NCBI GenBank assembly: GCA_026874595.1
Contig: JAPPUL010000069.1
Coordinates: 1,488,001-1,552,000, forward strand
Length of the DNA stretch: 64,000 bases
Source of the DNA: Sipunculus nudus
Taxonomy: Eukaryota > Annelida > Sipuncula > Golfingiida > Sipunculidae
Reading direction: 5' to 3'
Part shown: positions 1 to 8,413 of the stretch, in pieces
Numbering within the stretch: the first letter of the stretch is position 1
Layout of the letters: each line of letters opens with the position of its first letter
Notes under the pieces: model-generated
The model's database searches: none
The model's input: the letters and a program-made list of their open reading frames with translations, nothing else
Told to the model about the DNA's origin: nothing
Program-made: the position numbers and the translations under genes

Positions 1-2
1 GA

Positions 3-173
3 CGAGCCGCTGGCCGTGCTAGTTATTCTCTCTTTAAGGTTAGAATCCCAAATAAAGGCTCAGGTTTCGTAAGAACTAACCTAAGACATGCTACTGGACG
101 CGCTAGCTACGCCCTCTTTATGGTTTTAATCAGTGTCATTCTGTTTATTATTTTTGCATTGCTTCTTGGATAG
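3..173 (+). CDS. C-terminal end of an unknown membrane protein (cut by window edge)
   Basis: An open frame enters from the left edge and stops at TAG 171-173, giving 56 residues. It contains the related octapeptides GRASYSLF and GRASYALF, about 30 residues apart, and ends in a hydrophobic helix (MVLISVILFIIFALLLG). The family is not recognised. The last ~12 codons recur near 53850-53885, so this end belongs to a duplicated segment. The start and most of the protein lie outside the window. Confidence 0.45.
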   Translation, partial: RAAGRASYSLFKVRIPNKGSGFVRTNLRHATGRASYALFMVLISVILFIIFALLLG

Positions 174-210
174 TAGTCTCCTTTCATTTAGGTTATAGTA
201 CCTTGTCATT
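174..210 (+). repeat. Two partial type II-C CRISPR repeat pieces outside the array
   Basis: Positions 174-189 read TAGTCTCCTTTCATTT, identical to part of the two degenerate repeats that open the II-C array at 8414. Positions 192-210 read GTTATAGTACCTTGTCATT, matching the first 19 nt of the standard II-C repeat at 17 of 19 positions. Both lie in array orientation. The same pair occurs at 53889-53928. No spacer-sized unit separates them, so this is not a functional mini-array. Confidence 0.6.
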
Positions 211-325
211 AGCGTATATATTAATTTTGTCTAGTCAGCTCCTAAGTTTTAAAATACTTGCTGATATGTGCTGCTAAAAACTCATTTAATAGTATTATAG
301 GAATAGCTACCATGCTATTCTACTC

Positions 326-510
326 TTACTGTAAAATAAAATCATTTAAATCAAATTCGTCGATAATACGTCCTTCAGTACGAAGGTCTAAATAAGAAAT
401 TTTTAGCTTAGTGAAGTTATATGGCTTGTGATAATCACATATGAAGCTATATTCCTGTTTTTTACTTGGCGCAAAAGAACTAATACTCTTTTTAATTCTA
501 TTTTATTGTA
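326..510 (-). pseudogene. 3' remnant of an AlbA_2-domain gene
   Basis: The minus strand encodes a tail resembling the C-terminus of the intact gene at 54052-54987, with the shared stretch EGRIIDEFDLN just before the stop at 326-328. The reading frame is lost upstream (one frameshift after an ELKR motif near 490), and nothing comparable to the N-terminal domain is present. It is a decayed partial paralogue within the 132-510 duplication. Confidence 0.65.
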
Positions 511-574
511 TCCTTTTATCTGGAGGTTATATGCAAGTCAAGCTAAGAGATATGCGGGTAAAAAATGATAGGGG

Positions 575-604
575 TTGACTATTTTATTTTTTATTATTTA
601 ATTT
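575..604 (+). promoter_or_regulatory. Possible sigma-70 promoter for the small ORF at 692
   Basis: TTGACT at 575-580 is followed after 17-18 nt by TTAATT/TAATTT at 598-604. The surroundings are very AT-rich, so a chance match is likely. It precedes two ribosome-binding-site-like boxes (AAGGAGG) near 677 and 713. Confidence 0.25.
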
Positions 605-691
605 AATAACTAAGCATAAACATACTTCACTATTAATGGAGTTAAAATATATGAAGAAATTTAGAAACAAAAAATAAAGGAGGAGAAATAT

Positions 692-859
692 ATGAATAAA
701 GAAGTAAAAATAAAGGAGGAGAAATATATTTATCTAAAAGTAATCATACAAAACAATACTACTATCAACGGTTTAGATAATACTAACAGTAATAATAATC
801 AATCTAAATTAATTCAGTGTCTTAAAAAAATACTTAAAATCATAGCACCACACATTTGA
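692..859 (+). CDS. Small hypothetical protein, 55 aa
   Basis: ATG 692 is preceded by a strong ribosome binding site (AAAGGAGGAGAAATAT). The product is Lys/Asn-rich with a hydrophobic C-terminus (KKILKIIAPHI) and matches no family I know. The ribosome-binding box itself is duplicated: the same ~20 bp (AATAAAGGAGGAGAAATATA) occurs upstream of the ATG and again inside the ORF from about 709, so the first codons come from a tandem duplication. A nine-codon leader-like ORF (653-679) ends just upstream. The strong binding site favours translation, but length and composition leave real doubt. Confidence 0.35.
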   Translation: MNKEVKIKEEKYIYLKVIIQNNTTINGLDNTNSNNNQSKLIQCLKKILKIIAPHI

Positions 860-906
860 AGTAATGTAGTGAGATTTGAGTCTATACACTCATAGTTAAC
901 TATTAA

Positions 907-933
907 CTTTAAATCCCATTATTGGTTACTAAA
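907..933 (-). repeat. Solitary type I-B CRISPR repeat
   Basis: On the minus strand this 27-bp stretch matches positions 3-29 of the 29-nt repeat of the 27157-40104 array, with two differences (TTTAGTAACCAATAATGG, then GATTTAAAG). No second repeat lies at spacer distance on either side. It sits about 26 kb from its array, in opposite orientation, between the small ORF and tpx. It could be a relic, an off-target integration product, or a crRNA-like regulatory RNA gene. Confidence 0.7.
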
Positions 934-1085
934 GGCTAAATATCAAAGTACATCTACCAAACCTCACTACTATAGGTAATAGAAATAATAAAAAATTTAT
1001 AAACATATTAGACCTGAAGTCTAGAATAGAAGTTTAATCTTATTAGGCTGGTCCTCTTTCTTTCCAATAAGTATTATATATATTG

Positions 1086-1114
1086 GGGAGCGTGGCGCAA
1101 CGGACCAAGCTCCC
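1086..1114. other. GC-rich hairpin between tpx and the small ORF
   Basis: GGGAGC (1086-1091) and GCTCCC (1109-1114) can form a 6-bp GC-rich stem around a 17-nt loop in otherwise AT-rich DNA. It lies 47 bp beyond the tpx stop codon, where a terminator would be expected, but no T-run follows on the minus strand. It resembles neither a full tRNA nor a classic intrinsic terminator. Confidence 0.35.
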
Positions 1115-1160
1115 TCACTTATATACCCTTTTCTTTGAAGCTGCAGTATATAGTTATGAT

Positions 1161-1676
1161 TTAGCTTAATGCAGGTGATCCTAATGCTGCAATTGCTTTA
1201 TCATAATTAGGTTCTTGTGTAATTTCTGGTACCAGTTCTTTATATACTACTTTATCATTTTCGTCTAATACTACAACAGCCCTACCAGAAATGCCTGCTA
1301 AAGGTCCATCTACAAGTAAGACACCATAATCTTTAGCAAATTGTGGTCCTCTCATCATAGATAGAGTTTTTACGTTTTGAGTATTTTCAGCACTACAAAA
1401 CCTAGCTTGAGCAAATGGCAGGTCAGCAGAAACTACAATAATGACGACATCATTATATTTAGTGCCATAATCATTAAACTTTTTAGTAGATGTTGAGCAA
1501 ACAGCAGTATCAAGGCTTGGAACTATATTTAATAGTTTTTTCTTACCTTTAAAATCATCAAGCGATACATCTTGTAAGTCATTGGTAACAAGGTTAAAGT
1601 TTGGTGCTTTGCTACCTTCTTTAGGAAGGTCGCCATTGGTATTTATAGGATTGCCCTTAAGAGTTATTTTAGCCAT
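1161..1676 (-). CDS. tpx: Thiol peroxidase (Tpx, atypical 2-Cys peroxiredoxin)
   Basis: 171 residues, the usual length for Tpx. It reduces hydrogen peroxide and alkyl hydroperoxides using thioredoxin. The peroxidatic site is visible as SLDTAVCSTSTKKF with Cys60, and the resolving cysteine is Cys94 in ARFCSAEN. The thioredoxin-fold N-terminus (GSKAPNFNLV) and the family's LMRGP-like turn (SMMRGP) are present. AAAGGAGT lies just before the ATG at 1676. It is transcribed alone, divergently from hsdM. No OxyR or PerR site was identified. Orthodox and apparently intact. Confidence 0.95.
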   Translation of the reverse strand: MAKITLKGNPINTNGDLPKEGSKAPNFNLVTNDLQDVSLDDFKGKKKLLNIVPSLDTAVCSTSTKKFNDYGTKYNDVVIIVVSADLPFAQARFCSAENTQNVKTLSMMRGPQFAKDYGVLLVDGPLAGISGRAVVVLDENDKVVYKELVPEITQEPNYDKAIAALGSPALS

Positions 1677-1826
1677 TCTTTTTACTCCTTTAAAATATAT
1701 ATTGTTTTATTAAAATAATAAAAAAAACATATAAAACTAGATTATGTAAATTTTATATAGCTTTGAATTATATAGCTTCTCTATATATAGAGATAATAAT
1801 ATATATACGAATGCAATTCTTCGATT

Positions 1827-1846
1827 ATTTCAAGATGTAGAATATT
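1827..1846 (+). promoter_or_regulatory. 3' half of a II-C CRISPR repeat upstream of hsdM
   Basis: ATTTCAAGATGTAGAATATT matches the last 20 nt of the II-C array repeat with one mismatch (A for T), in array orientation, 79 bp before the hsdM start codon. The 5' half of the repeat is absent. Type II-C repeats in Neisseria carry promoter elements at their 3' end, so this piece (TAGAAT or GAATATT as -10) could serve as the hsdMSR promoter. That role is inference; the sequence match is direct. Confidence 0.5.
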
Positions 1847-1925
1847 TCAAGACCTAATAAATATTTTACTAAAGAATATGTTAAACAGTTAATAATTGTA
1901 GATTAACTAAAAAAGGAGTCTTAAT

Positions 1926-3929
1926 ATGGCTGAGACTGATTTTGCTAAGATGTCAAACTTTATTTGGAGTATTGCAGACTTACTTCGTGGTCCTTATAGG
2001 CCTAATCAATATAAGGATGTTATGTTACCGTTAACTATTCTTAGGAGGCTGGATTGTGTATTAAGTAATACTAAAGCTGCTGTACTAAGTAGATATGAGG
2101 AGATCAAGGACAAAGGAGAGGGGATTATTGATTTAAGCCTTAAAGAAATAACCGACCTTCCTTTTTATAATACATCTAGGTATGATTTTGATAAATTAAA
2201 AGCTGATCCTGATAATATTGCCAACAATCTTATTAATTACATTCAAGGGTTTAGCAAGGAGGCACATAGTATTTTTGAGTCATTTGGTTTTGAGCCTCAT
2301 ATTATAAAGCTAAAGGAGACAGATCGTCTTTATAAGGTTGTTCGTGAGTTTGCTAATATAGATTTACATCCGGATAGTGTATCTAATATTGAGATGGGAT
2401 ATATATTTGAAGATCTTATAAGGCGGTTCAATGAGGCTAGTAACGAAGAGGCTGGGGATCATTTTACTCCAAGAGAGGTAATACGGTTGATGGTGGACAT
2501 TCTTTTTGAGCCTGACGATGATATTCTTAGTATAAAGGGCAAGGTAAGGACTATATACGATCCTGCTATGGGTACTGGCGGGATGTTATCTATTTCTGAT
2601 GAGTATGTAAAGGATCATAATCCTGATGCTATTCTTGAGGTATTTGGTCAGGATTATAATGATCAATCTTACGCTATATCTGGTTCAGACATGATGATTA
2701 AGGGTCAAGATATTAGACATATTGTATTTGGCAACAGTTTTACTAAGGACGGGTTTGAGGGTTATAAGTTTGACTATATGTTAGCCAATCCACCTTTTGG
2801 GGTTGAGTGGAAGCCTGAGGAAGATCATATAAAGAAGGAGTACAAAGAGAAGGGATATGGTGGTAGGTTTGGGGCTGGTTTACCTAGGATAAACGATGGT
2901 TCTTTTTTATTTTTACAGCACATGATATCAAAGATGAAGTCTTTTGAGGATGGTGGTAGTCGTATAGGAATTGTATTTAATGGCAGTCCGTTATTTACTG
3001 GTGCTGCGGGGTCAGGCGAGTCTGATATTAGGCGATGGATAATAGAGAACGATTGGCTTGAGGCAATAATAGCTTTACCTGATCAGCTTTTTTATAATAC
3101 AGGTATATCTACTTATGTTTGGATAGTTACCAACAGGAAAGCTGATAAGAGGAAAGGTAAGGTTCAGTTGATTGATAGCTCTTCTTATTTTGCAAAGATG
3201 CGAAAGAGTCTTGGTAACAAAAGGAACGAGATAACAGATGATCATAGGGAGGCTATTGTTAATATTTATGCTTTATTTACTGAGGGAGAACATTGTAAGA
3301 TATTTAATAATGCTGACTTTGGTTATAAGCGTATTACAGTGGATAGGCCATTAAAGTTAAACTTTGAGGTTACTGAGGAGCGTCTTAGTCGGGTTAAGGA
3401 GTTAAGTCAGTTTATTAGTTTAGCGGAGAGTAAGAAGCGAAAGGACAAGGATCGTATCGATGAGGAGGTTTTAAAGGGTAAGAGGGATCAGGCGAGTATA
3501 TTAACTGCATTATCTGGGGTTGAGGGTAAGTTTACTAATCGGAATAGTTTTATTAATGAGCTTGACAAGGTATGTAAGGGACTAGTTATATCGTCGTCAT
3601 TGAAGAAGGCTATTATATCTGCGTTATCAGAGAGGGACGAGACTGCGGATATTGTAACGGATAACAAGGGTAACCCTATGGCTGATTCTGAGCTAAGGGA
3701 TTATGAGAACGTACCACTTAATGAGGATATAGATAGTTATATGGAGCGTGAGGTTTTACCTTATGTGCCTGACGCTTGGGTTGATAGTAGTAAGACTAAG
3801 GTTGGTTATGAGATAAGTTTCAATCGTTATTTTTATGTATACGAGCCTCCTAGGTCTATTGAGGATATAGAGGCAGATTTATCTGCAATAGAGAGGGACA
3901 TATTCGATTTATTAAAAGGGGAGGTTTAG
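1926..3929 (+). CDS. hsdM: Type I restriction-modification system, adenine methyltransferase subunit HsdM
   Basis: 667 residues. HsdM supplies the N6-adenine methyltransferase activity of the type I complex M2S(R2). The HsdM N-terminal helical domain (residues ~5-150) precedes the catalytic domain. The SAM-binding motif I is DPAMGTGGML (~212-221) and the catalytic NPPF is at ~288. DHFTPREVIRLM and GSPLFTG are other typical blocks. The C-terminal extension (~470-667) is charged and helical. AAAGGAG stands before ATG 1926. The hsdS start follows two bases after this stop, so the two are co-transcribed. No break is seen. Confidence 0.93.
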   Translation: MAETDFAKMSNFIWSIADLLRGPYRPNQYKDVMLPLTILRRLDCVLSNTKAAVLSRYEEIKDKGEGIIDLSLKEITDLPFYNTSRYDFDKLKADPDNIANNLINYIQGFSKEAHSIFESFGFEPHIIKLKETDRLYKVVREFANIDLHPDSVSNIEMGYIFEDLIRRFNEASNEEAGDHFTPREVIRLMVDILFEPDDDILSIKGKVRTIYDPAMGTGGMLSISDEYVKDHNPDAILEVFGQDYNDQSYAISGSDMMIKGQDIRHIVFGNSFTKDGFEGYKFDYMLANPPFGVEWKPEEDHIKKEYKEKGYGGRFGAGLPRINDGSFLFLQHMISKMKSFEDGGSRIGIVFNGSPLFTGAAGSGESDIRRWIIENDWLEAIIALPDQLFYNTGISTYVWIVTNRKADKRKGKVQLIDSSSYFAKMRKSLGNKRNEITDDHREAIVNIYALFTEGEHCKIFNNADFGYKRITVDRPLKLNFEVTEERLSRVKELSQFISLAESKKRKDKDRIDEEVLKGKRDQASILTALSGVEGKFTNRNSFINELDKVCKGLVISSSLKKAIISALSERDETADIVTDNKGNPMADSELRDYENVPLNEDIDSYMEREVLPYVPDAWVDSSKTKVGYEISFNRYFYVYEPPRSIEDIEADLSAIERDIFDLLKGEV

Positions 3930-3931
3930 CT

Positions 3932-5257
3932 ATGCTTGGTAAAAAGGCTAAGGGTTTGTATGATAGAGTTAAGTTAAAGCCGTCTTTAGTTGACTGGATA
4001 GGCGACATCCCTGAAGGGTGGGAGGTAAGAAGGAGCTTGGGTCTGTTTGATGAAAGAATAGAAAAGGGATATGTAGAACTTGAATTACTTGTAGTTAGTC
4101 AAGCTTATGGAATAATTCCTCAAAAATCCTACAACAGGTTAGTAAATAAAAAAGATATATCTAATGAAAATAAAGAGAGCTATAAACTTGTTGAGAGAGA
4201 TGATATTGCTTATAACAAGATGCGAATGTGGCAAGGAGCGGTAGGAATATCTAATTTTAAAGGTATTGTTTCGCCTGCATATGTTGTTTTGAAAAACAAA
4301 GAGGGTGTTTATCCTAAATATTATTTTTATTTATTTAAGTCAAAAGGATTTGTTACAGAGGCTGGAAAATATTCATATGGAATATGCGATGATATGAATA
4401 GCCTCCGTTACGAAGATTTTAAATGTATATACTTGCCTTACCCTCTTACTTATACACAACGTCAAATAGCAGATTTCTTAGATAAACATACCGCTTTAGT
4501 TGACCAGTTAATAAGTAAAAAGGAGCAACAGATAGAGCTTTTAAAGGAGAAGCGGCAGGCGTTAATAACTAGGGCGGTAACTAAGGGCTTAGATGATAAA
4601 GTTAAGTTAAAGCCGTCAGGTATTGACTGGATAGGCGACATCCCTGCCCATTGGAGGGTTAAGAAGCTTAAGTATCTATGTAAAGTTGTTACTGGCTCCA
4701 CTCCTAGTAGTTCAGTAGAAGACTATTGGGGAGGAGAAATCCTATGGGTTACCCCTGAAGACCTTGGCAAGTTACAAGAACCATATATTTATTCAACTAA
4801 ACGAGCAATTACACAAAAAGGTTATGATGCTTGTGGGGCAACAGTATCCCCTAAAGACAGTATTGTTTTGTCATCACGTGCACCAATTGGAAGCTTAGGT
4901 ATTGCTGGTAACGAATTATGTAGTAATCAAGGTTGTAAGATAATTGTTAGTCAAGGAAAAGTACACCCCAAATATATCTACTACATTCTATTAAGCAATG
5001 TAGAGAGCTTAAACTCACTTGGTCAGGGAACAACATTTAAGGAGTTAAGCTTAGATTCTTTAGAAAATATCAATATCTTATATCCACCTATAGATGAGCA
5101 ACGACAAATAGCAGATTTCTTAGATAAAGAGACTAGCAGTATTGATTTACTCGAGCAAAAGATTAAAAGGTCAATAGACTTATTAAAGGAGTACCGCTCA
5201 TCTTTAATAACCAATGCTGTTTTGGGTAGAATAGATATTAATAATGATAGATATTAA
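3932..5257 (+). CDS. hsdS: Type I restriction-modification system, specificity subunit HsdS
   Basis: 441 residues with the two-fold layout of HsdS. Each half starts with a near-identical block (LKPSLVDWIGDIPEGW and LKPSGIDWIGDIPAHW), runs through a variable target recognition domain, and ends in a conserved helical region (RQIADFLDKHTALVDQL and RQIADFLDKETSSIDLL). Each recognition domain reads one half of a split DNA target. The repeated blocks are also near-identical as DNA, a substrate for domain shuffling. The gene starts 2 bp after hsdM. Target specificity cannot be read from the sequence. Confidence 0.92.
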   Translation: MLGKKAKGLYDRVKLKPSLVDWIGDIPEGWEVRRSLGLFDERIEKGYVELELLVVSQAYGIIPQKSYNRLVNKKDISNENKESYKLVERDDIAYNKMRMWQGAVGISNFKGIVSPAYVVLKNKEGVYPKYYFYLFKSKGFVTEAGKYSYGICDDMNSLRYEDFKCIYLPYPLTYTQRQIADFLDKHTALVDQLISKKEQQIELLKEKRQALITRAVTKGLDDKVKLKPSGIDWIGDIPAHWRVKKLKYLCKVVTGSTPSSSVEDYWGGEILWVTPEDLGKLQEPYIYSTKRAITQKGYDACGATVSPKDSIVLSSRAPIGSLGIAGNELCSNQGCKIIVSQGKVHPKYIYYILLSNVESLNSLGQGTTFKELSLDSLENINILYPPIDEQRQIADFLDKETSSIDLLEQKIKRSIDLLKEYRSSLITNAVLGRIDINNDRY

Positions 5258-5295
5258 TAATTATGAGTTAGTATAATATCAATTAAGACTATTTT

Positions 5296-5414
5296 ATGGA
5301 TGTCCATAAGCGTTATACATATTGGATGAACTTGGCAGAATATGATTTAGAGATCCAGACAGAGCCATGCTTAGTGTTATGTTGGATTTTAGGTATGTGG
5401 TTTTAGTAATATGA
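5296..5414 (+). pseudogene. Relic of a HEPN-domain gene between hsdS and hsdR
   Basis: From ATG 5296 the frame reads MDVHKRYTYWMNLAEYDLE, resembling the start of small HEPN proteins that usually pair with a minimal nucleotidyltransferase (MNT) as a toxin-antitoxin system. The frame shifts near 5355 and soon meets a stop (5404-5406). Family-like residues continue briefly in another frame and also stop. No MNT partner is present. It is a short, broken fragment left in the gap of the RM operon. The family call rests on few residues. Confidence 0.45.
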
Positions 5415-5454
5415 TAAATACAGGGTTTTATATTTTTGTTTTAGGGGGCAGATT

Positions 5455-8397
5455 ATGGCTAATTATACTGAGGAGGCATTTGAGAGTGTAATTGAGGATT
5501 ACCTTACTAGACATGATAAGTATATAAAGCGTAGCTATAAGGATTTTGATTCTGATTTATGTCTTGATACTGATATATTTTGTAAGTTTGTTATGGAGTC
5601 TCAAGGTGAGGTCTTTATGTATATTAAAAGTATACATAAAGAGAAGGCAAAAGATGTTATTATTAATGATTTAGTTCGTGCATTGGATAGTGCTTATGAG
5701 GGTTGTTTGTCTGTTCTTCGGAATGGATTTAAGTGTTACGGGCAGACTATAATGGCTGTATTTTTTGAACCTGTATCTGGTATGAATCCTGACACTAAAA
5801 GGTTATATGACTTGAATAAGTTAGCTATTATAAGGCAGGCTCGCTCATCTAGTAATAAGGTTATTGATATTGTTTTAACTATAAACGGTATTCCTGTTGT
5901 TACCATGGAGCTTAAGAATCCTATGACTGGTCAGACTTACGAGCATGCTATTAATCAATATAAGACAGACCGTAATCCTTCTGATAAGCTTTTTCAATTT
6001 AATAGGCGTTCACTGGTTAATTTTGCTGTTGACACTGATGAGGTTTACATGACAACAAGGTTAGCTAAGAAGGACACTTATTTTTTACCATTTAACAAGG
6101 GTTTTGATAATGGTAAGGGTAATCCTATTAATCCGGGTGGGTATAAGACTTCTTATTTGTGGGTGGAGGTTTTAACTAGGGATTCTTTATTAGATATAGT
6201 TTCTAAGTTTCTTCATTTACAGTCTGACGGGGTAAAGGTTGGGGCTAAGAAAGCTGCTAAGAAAGTTAAGAATGAGTCTATGATTTTTCCTAGATACCAT
6301 CAACTTGATGTAGTTCGTAAGTTATTAATTGCTTCTAAAGGGGAGGGTTCGGGTCATAATTATTTAATACAACATTCGGCAGGGTCGGGTAAGTCTAATT
6401 CTATTGCATGGGTAGCTCATAGGCTTTCCTCTTTACATAATGATTATGATAAGAAGGTATTTTCGTCTGTAGTTGTAGTTACAGACAGGCGGGTATTGGA
6501 TCAGCAGTTACAAAACACTATTTCTCAATTTGAGCATAAGGCAGGAGTTGTTAAGAAGATTGATAAGGACTCTAAACAGCTTGCTGAGGCGATTTCTACA
6601 GGGGTACCCATTATAATAACGACACTTCAGAAGTTTCCTTTTGTAGTTGATAGGGTTGCCAATTTAAAGAACAGGACTTATGCTGTAATTATAGATGAGG
6701 CACATTCGTCTATGGGGGGGCAGTCGGCATCTGAGATGAAGGGTGTATTGGCTTCACAAGATGGTGATAGTTATACTGATACAGAGGATGAGATTATAAG
6801 GGCTATGAGCAAGCGTGGACATCAAGATAACATATCTTTTTTTGCATTTACGGCTACTCCGAAGTATAAGACTTTAGAGATATTTGGTCGTGAGGGTATA
6901 GATGGCAAGCCTGAGTCTTTTCATCTTTATAGTATGCGGCAGGCGATTGAGGAGGGGTTTATACTTGATGTACTTAATCACTACACGACTTACAAGGCTT
7001 ACTATAGGCTAATTAAGAGTATAGAAGATGATCCAGAGGTTGATAAGAAGAAGGCGGCTTTAGCTCTTGCGAGGTTTATTAGTTTTCATCCTTATAATAT
7101 TGCTCAGAAGGTTGAGGTTATAGTTGAGCATTTTATGGCTTACACACGCCATAAGATAGGTGGTATGGCAAAGGCAATGGTTGTTACTAGTGGTCGTCTT
7201 CATGCGGTTAGGTATAAGCGTGCTATTGATAAGTATCTTAACGATAAGGGTTATAAAGATATACGGACACTTGTTGCGTTTTCTGGTACTGTTAATGATG
7301 ATGGCATTGAGTATACGGAGCCGGGGATGAATCAAGGGATTAAGGAGACGGAGTTAGCGGAGAGGTTTAGTAGTTCTTATTATTGTATTTTAATTGTTGC
7401 TGAGAAGTACCAGACTGGTTTTGACCAGCCATTTCTCCATAGTATGTATGTGGATAAGAAGTTAAGTGGTATTTATGCTATACAGACCTTGTCAAGGTTA
7501 AACCGTACTTGTGAGGGAAAGGAGGATACTTTTGTATTAGACTTTGTAAATGAGCCACAGGACATCCAAGAGGCGTTTAAGCCTTATTATGAGAGGACGA
7601 TTATTGGTGAGAGGGTAGACTATAAGAAGTTATACGAGTTTCAAGGTAAGTTAGCTGGGTATAGGGTTTATTTTGTAGAGGAGGTTAATGAGTTTTGGAG
7701 GTTTTTTATTTCTTCTAAGAAAGCGGATCAATATAGAGATCATGGTCGAATGGTTAGTATTTTGGATAAGGGAAAGGCACGGTTTTGTGAGTTAGATGAC
7801 AAGGAGGGGTTTAAGTCTACACTTATTAAGTTTAGGAGTCTTTATTCTTTTCTTGCACAGATCATACCGTTTCAAGACTCAGACCTTGAAAAGCTCTATA
7901 CTTATTTAAGGTACTTAGAGGCTAAGTTGCCTAGGCGGGGAAGTAGTATTCTTGATATTGAGGGTGATGTTGCTTTAGAGTATTACAGATTACAGAAGAT
8001 TTCTGAAGGGTCAATAGGCATTAGCAAGGGGGATAATGGTTATGTAGATGGTCCTGTTGATATGGGGGCTCTTAAGGATGAGCCTGAGCAAGAAGCACTA
8101 TCGATGGTTATTAAGCTTTTCAACGAGAGGTATAAAGCTGAGTTTAGTAGTGGTGATGAGTTTTTTCTTAATTCTGTTGTAGAGGATGCATTAATGGATA
8201 ATAAACTTAAGGAGTCAGCAAAGGTTAATCCTTTTGATGGGTTTAGTTTAGTTTTTGCTAAAGAGATAGGCGGTTTACTTGTTAATCGAATGGGACAAAA
8301 TGAAGAGTTAATAAGTAAGTTTCTTAATGATCAAGATATTAAAAAGGCTGTATATAAATATTTAACAATAAGAGCGTATAATATCATGAATAATTAA
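5455..8397 (+). CDS. hsdR: Type I restriction-modification system, restriction/translocase subunit HsdR
   Basis: 980 residues. HsdR translocates DNA with ATP and cuts it away from the recognition site. The N-terminal nuclease domain shows the D...ELK pattern (IDIVL..., then MELKN with E152 and K154). The SF2 motor follows: Walker A HSAGSGKS (K313), DEAH (414-417), FTATPK, and motif VI in QTLSRLNR. The helical C-terminus binds the methyltransferase core. ATG 5455 has GGGGGCAG upstream. It is separated from hsdS by 197 bp holding a HEPN relic, so it may have its own promoter. Its stop is 16 bp from the first II-C CRISPR repeat. Confidence 0.93.
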   Translation: MANYTEEAFESVIEDYLTRHDKYIKRSYKDFDSDLCLDTDIFCKFVMESQGEVFMYIKSIHKEKAKDVIINDLVRALDSAYEGCLSVLRNGFKCYGQTIMAVFFEPVSGMNPDTKRLYDLNKLAIIRQARSSSNKVIDIVLTINGIPVVTMELKNPMTGQTYEHAINQYKTDRNPSDKLFQFNRRSLVNFAVDTDEVYMTTRLAKKDTYFLPFNKGFDNGKGNPINPGGYKTSYLWVEVLTRDSLLDIVSKFLHLQSDGVKVGAKKAAKKVKNESMIFPRYHQLDVVRKLLIASKGEGSGHNYLIQHSAGSGKSNSIAWVAHRLSSLHNDYDKKVFSSVVVVTDRRVLDQQLQNTISQFEHKAGVVKKIDKDSKQLAEAISTGVPIIITTLQKFPFVVDRVANLKNRTYAVIIDEAHSSMGGQSASEMKGVLASQDGDSYTDTEDEIIRAMSKRGHQDNISFFAFTATPKYKTLEIFGREGIDGKPESFHLYSMRQAIEEGFILDVLNHYTTYKAYYRLIKSIEDDPEVDKKKAALALARFISFHPYNIAQKVEVIVEHFMAYTRHKIGGMAKAMVVTSGRLHAVRYKRAIDKYLNDKGYKDIRTLVAFSGTVNDDGIEYTEPGMNQGIKETELAERFSSSYYCILIVAEKYQTGFDQPFLHSMYVDKKLSGIYAIQTLSRLNRTCEGKEDTFVLDFVNEPQDIQEAFKPYYERTIIGERVDYKKLYEFQGKLAGYRVYFVEEVNEFWRFFISSKKADQYRDHGRMVSILDKGKARFCELDDKEGFKSTLIKFRSLYSFLAQIIPFQDSDLEKLYTYLRYLEAKLPRRGSSILDIEGDVALEYYRLQKISEGSIGISKGDNGYVDGPVDMGALKDEPEQEALSMVIKLFNERYKAEFSSGDEFFLNSVVEDALMDNKLKESAKVNPFDGFSLVFAKEIGGLLVNRMGQNEELISKFLNDQDIKKAVYKYLTIRAYNIMNN

Positions 8398-8413
8398 GTT
8401 ATTAAGTTATTAA

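Larger units (their letters stand above)
132..510. repeat. Dispersed duplication, copy 1 (copy 2 at about 53850-54235)
   Basis: About 380 bp matches the region near 53850-54235 with scattered substitutions and small indels. The shared order is: the end of a hydrophobic reading frame, two partial II-C CRISPR repeat pieces, an AT-rich spacer, and the 3' end of an AlbA_2-type gene on the minus strand. In copy 2 the AlbA_2 gene is intact; here only its tail remains. No transposase or terminal inverted repeat is visible, so the duplication mechanism is unknown. Confidence 0.75.

Noticed and set aside
1086-1114. Possible tRNA fragment
   Set aside because: The GC-rich segment is only ~30 bp, with no T-arm sequence or CCA-side pairing.
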